Below, piece by piece: positions 6,322-6,552 of a stretch of DNA of 6,552 nt. The position numbers and the translations under genes are program-made. The DNA comes from an uncultured Rhodobacterales bacterium. Its GTDB lineage: Bacteria; Pseudomonadota; Alphaproteobacteria; Rhodobacterales; Rhodobacteraceae. The DNA lies in the NCBI GenBank assembly GCA_937901055.1, contig CALCGO010000591.1, positions 1-6,552 on the forward strand. Reading direction: 5' to 3'. Positions within the stretch are counted from its first letter, which is position 1; every line of letters starts with the position of its first letter. The notes beneath the pieces are model-generated. The model made no database searches. It was not told where the DNA came from and saw only the letters and a list, made by a program, of their open reading frames with translations.

Positions 6322-6350
6322 CTGACAAAATTGTCGCACCTCACTACTAT
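6322..6350 (+). promoter_or_regulatory. Sigma70-like promoter for the malic enzyme gene
   Basis: CTGACA at 6322-6327 (5 of 6 to TTGACA) and TACTAT at 6345-6350 (4 of 6 to TATAAT) are separated by the ideal 17 nt. The predicted transcript start near 6357 leaves a leader of about 22 nt carrying the ribosome site. An imperfect dyad, GACAA (6324-6328) and TTGTC (6331-6335), overlaps the -35 box and could be an operator. No terminator is visible after the mutase stop at 6300, so read-through from the mutase gene is also possible. Confidence 0.5.
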
Positions 6351-6378
6351 GCCCTGAAATCAGCATAGGAGCCTTTAA

Positions 6379-6552
6379 TTGACCGAAGAACGCCAGAAAT
6401 CTGCCCGCCAAGCCGCGCTCGATTACCACGAGTTTCCAAAACCGGGAAAACTGGAGATCCGTGCGACAAAACCTTTGGCTAATGGGCGGGATTTATCGCG
6501 GGCGTATTCTCCGGGGGTGGCTGAGGCTTGCATCGAGATAAGCAAAGACCCT
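6379..6552 (+). CDS. maeB: Malic enzyme (MaeB type), N-terminal 58 residues, cut by window edge
   Basis: Malic enzyme oxidatively decarboxylates malate to pyruvate with reduction of NAD(P)+. The visible part reads from TTG 6379 to the window end, in frame at base 6552. The stretch ALDYHEFPKPGKLEIRATKP followed by RAYSPGVAEACIEI is the typical start of bacterial MaeB-type enzymes; the YSPGVA motif belongs to the N-terminal malic domain. TTG is chosen because AGGAG (6367-6371) lies 7 nt upstream, and no ATG or GTG lies in frame between it and the conserved motif. Full-length family members are about 750 residues with a C-terminal phosphotransacetylase-like domain, but whether that domain is present, and whether NAD or NADP is used, cannot be seen here. 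Its position after the mutase suits a pyruvate and NADPH outlet for C4 acids formed from propionate. Confidence 0.92.
   Translation, partial: MTEERQKSARQAALDYHEFPKPGKLEIRATKPLANGRDLSRAYSPGVAEACIEISKDP

Noticed and set aside
5716..6429. Minus-strand open frame of 237 codons opposite the mutase 3' end and the malic enzyme start
   Set aside because: It lies antisense to clear coding sequence with conserved motifs and has no recognisable domain; it is a shadow of strongly biased codon positions.

Overview
The window is a chromosomal propionate-assimilation locus from an alphaproteobacterium, most likely a marine Rhodobacterales (Roseobacter-group) species. The evidence for this is the near-canonical roseobacter-type PccB, PccA and methylmalonyl-CoA mutase proteins, the moderate GC content, and the small uncharacterised gene directly after pccB. 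I see no mobile element, CRISPR array, tRNA or rRNA, and no sign of horizontal transfer. No gene-free stretch exceeds 300 bases; the longest are about 124 nt (1155-1278) and 134 nt (4037-4170).

Layout, left to right. The 3' half of pccB (propionyl-CoA carboxylase beta subunit) is followed 7 nt later by a 123-residue cytosolic protein of unknown function. A 124-nt gap carrying a perfect 16-bp palindrome leads to a 65-residue glycine-rich lipoprotein. A tandem hairpin and a clear Rho-independent terminator follow. Next is complete pccA (biotin-carrying alpha subunit, 666 aa). A convergent minus-strand gene encodes a secreted DUF4174-type protein (132 aa). A 134-nt divergent intergenic region with a dyad and a direct repeat precedes complete methylmalonyl-CoA mutase (709 aa). 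The window ends in the first 58 codons of a MaeB-type malic enzyme, which starts at TTG and has its own sigma70-like promoter.

Functionally, PccA and PccB carboxylate propionyl-CoA to (S)-methylmalonyl-CoA. After epimerisation by an enzyme not encoded here, the B12-dependent mutase makes succinyl-CoA, which enters the TCA cycle. Malic enzyme can draw the resulting C4 acids off to pyruvate and NADPH, so the gene order follows carbon flow. The best leads for new biology are the accessory parts: the unknown protein between pccB and pccA, the terminator that splits the carboxylase operon, the palindromic element before the lipoprotein gene, and the unstudied secreted protein that separates pccA from the mutase. 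I found no convincing new defence, toxin or mobile system.
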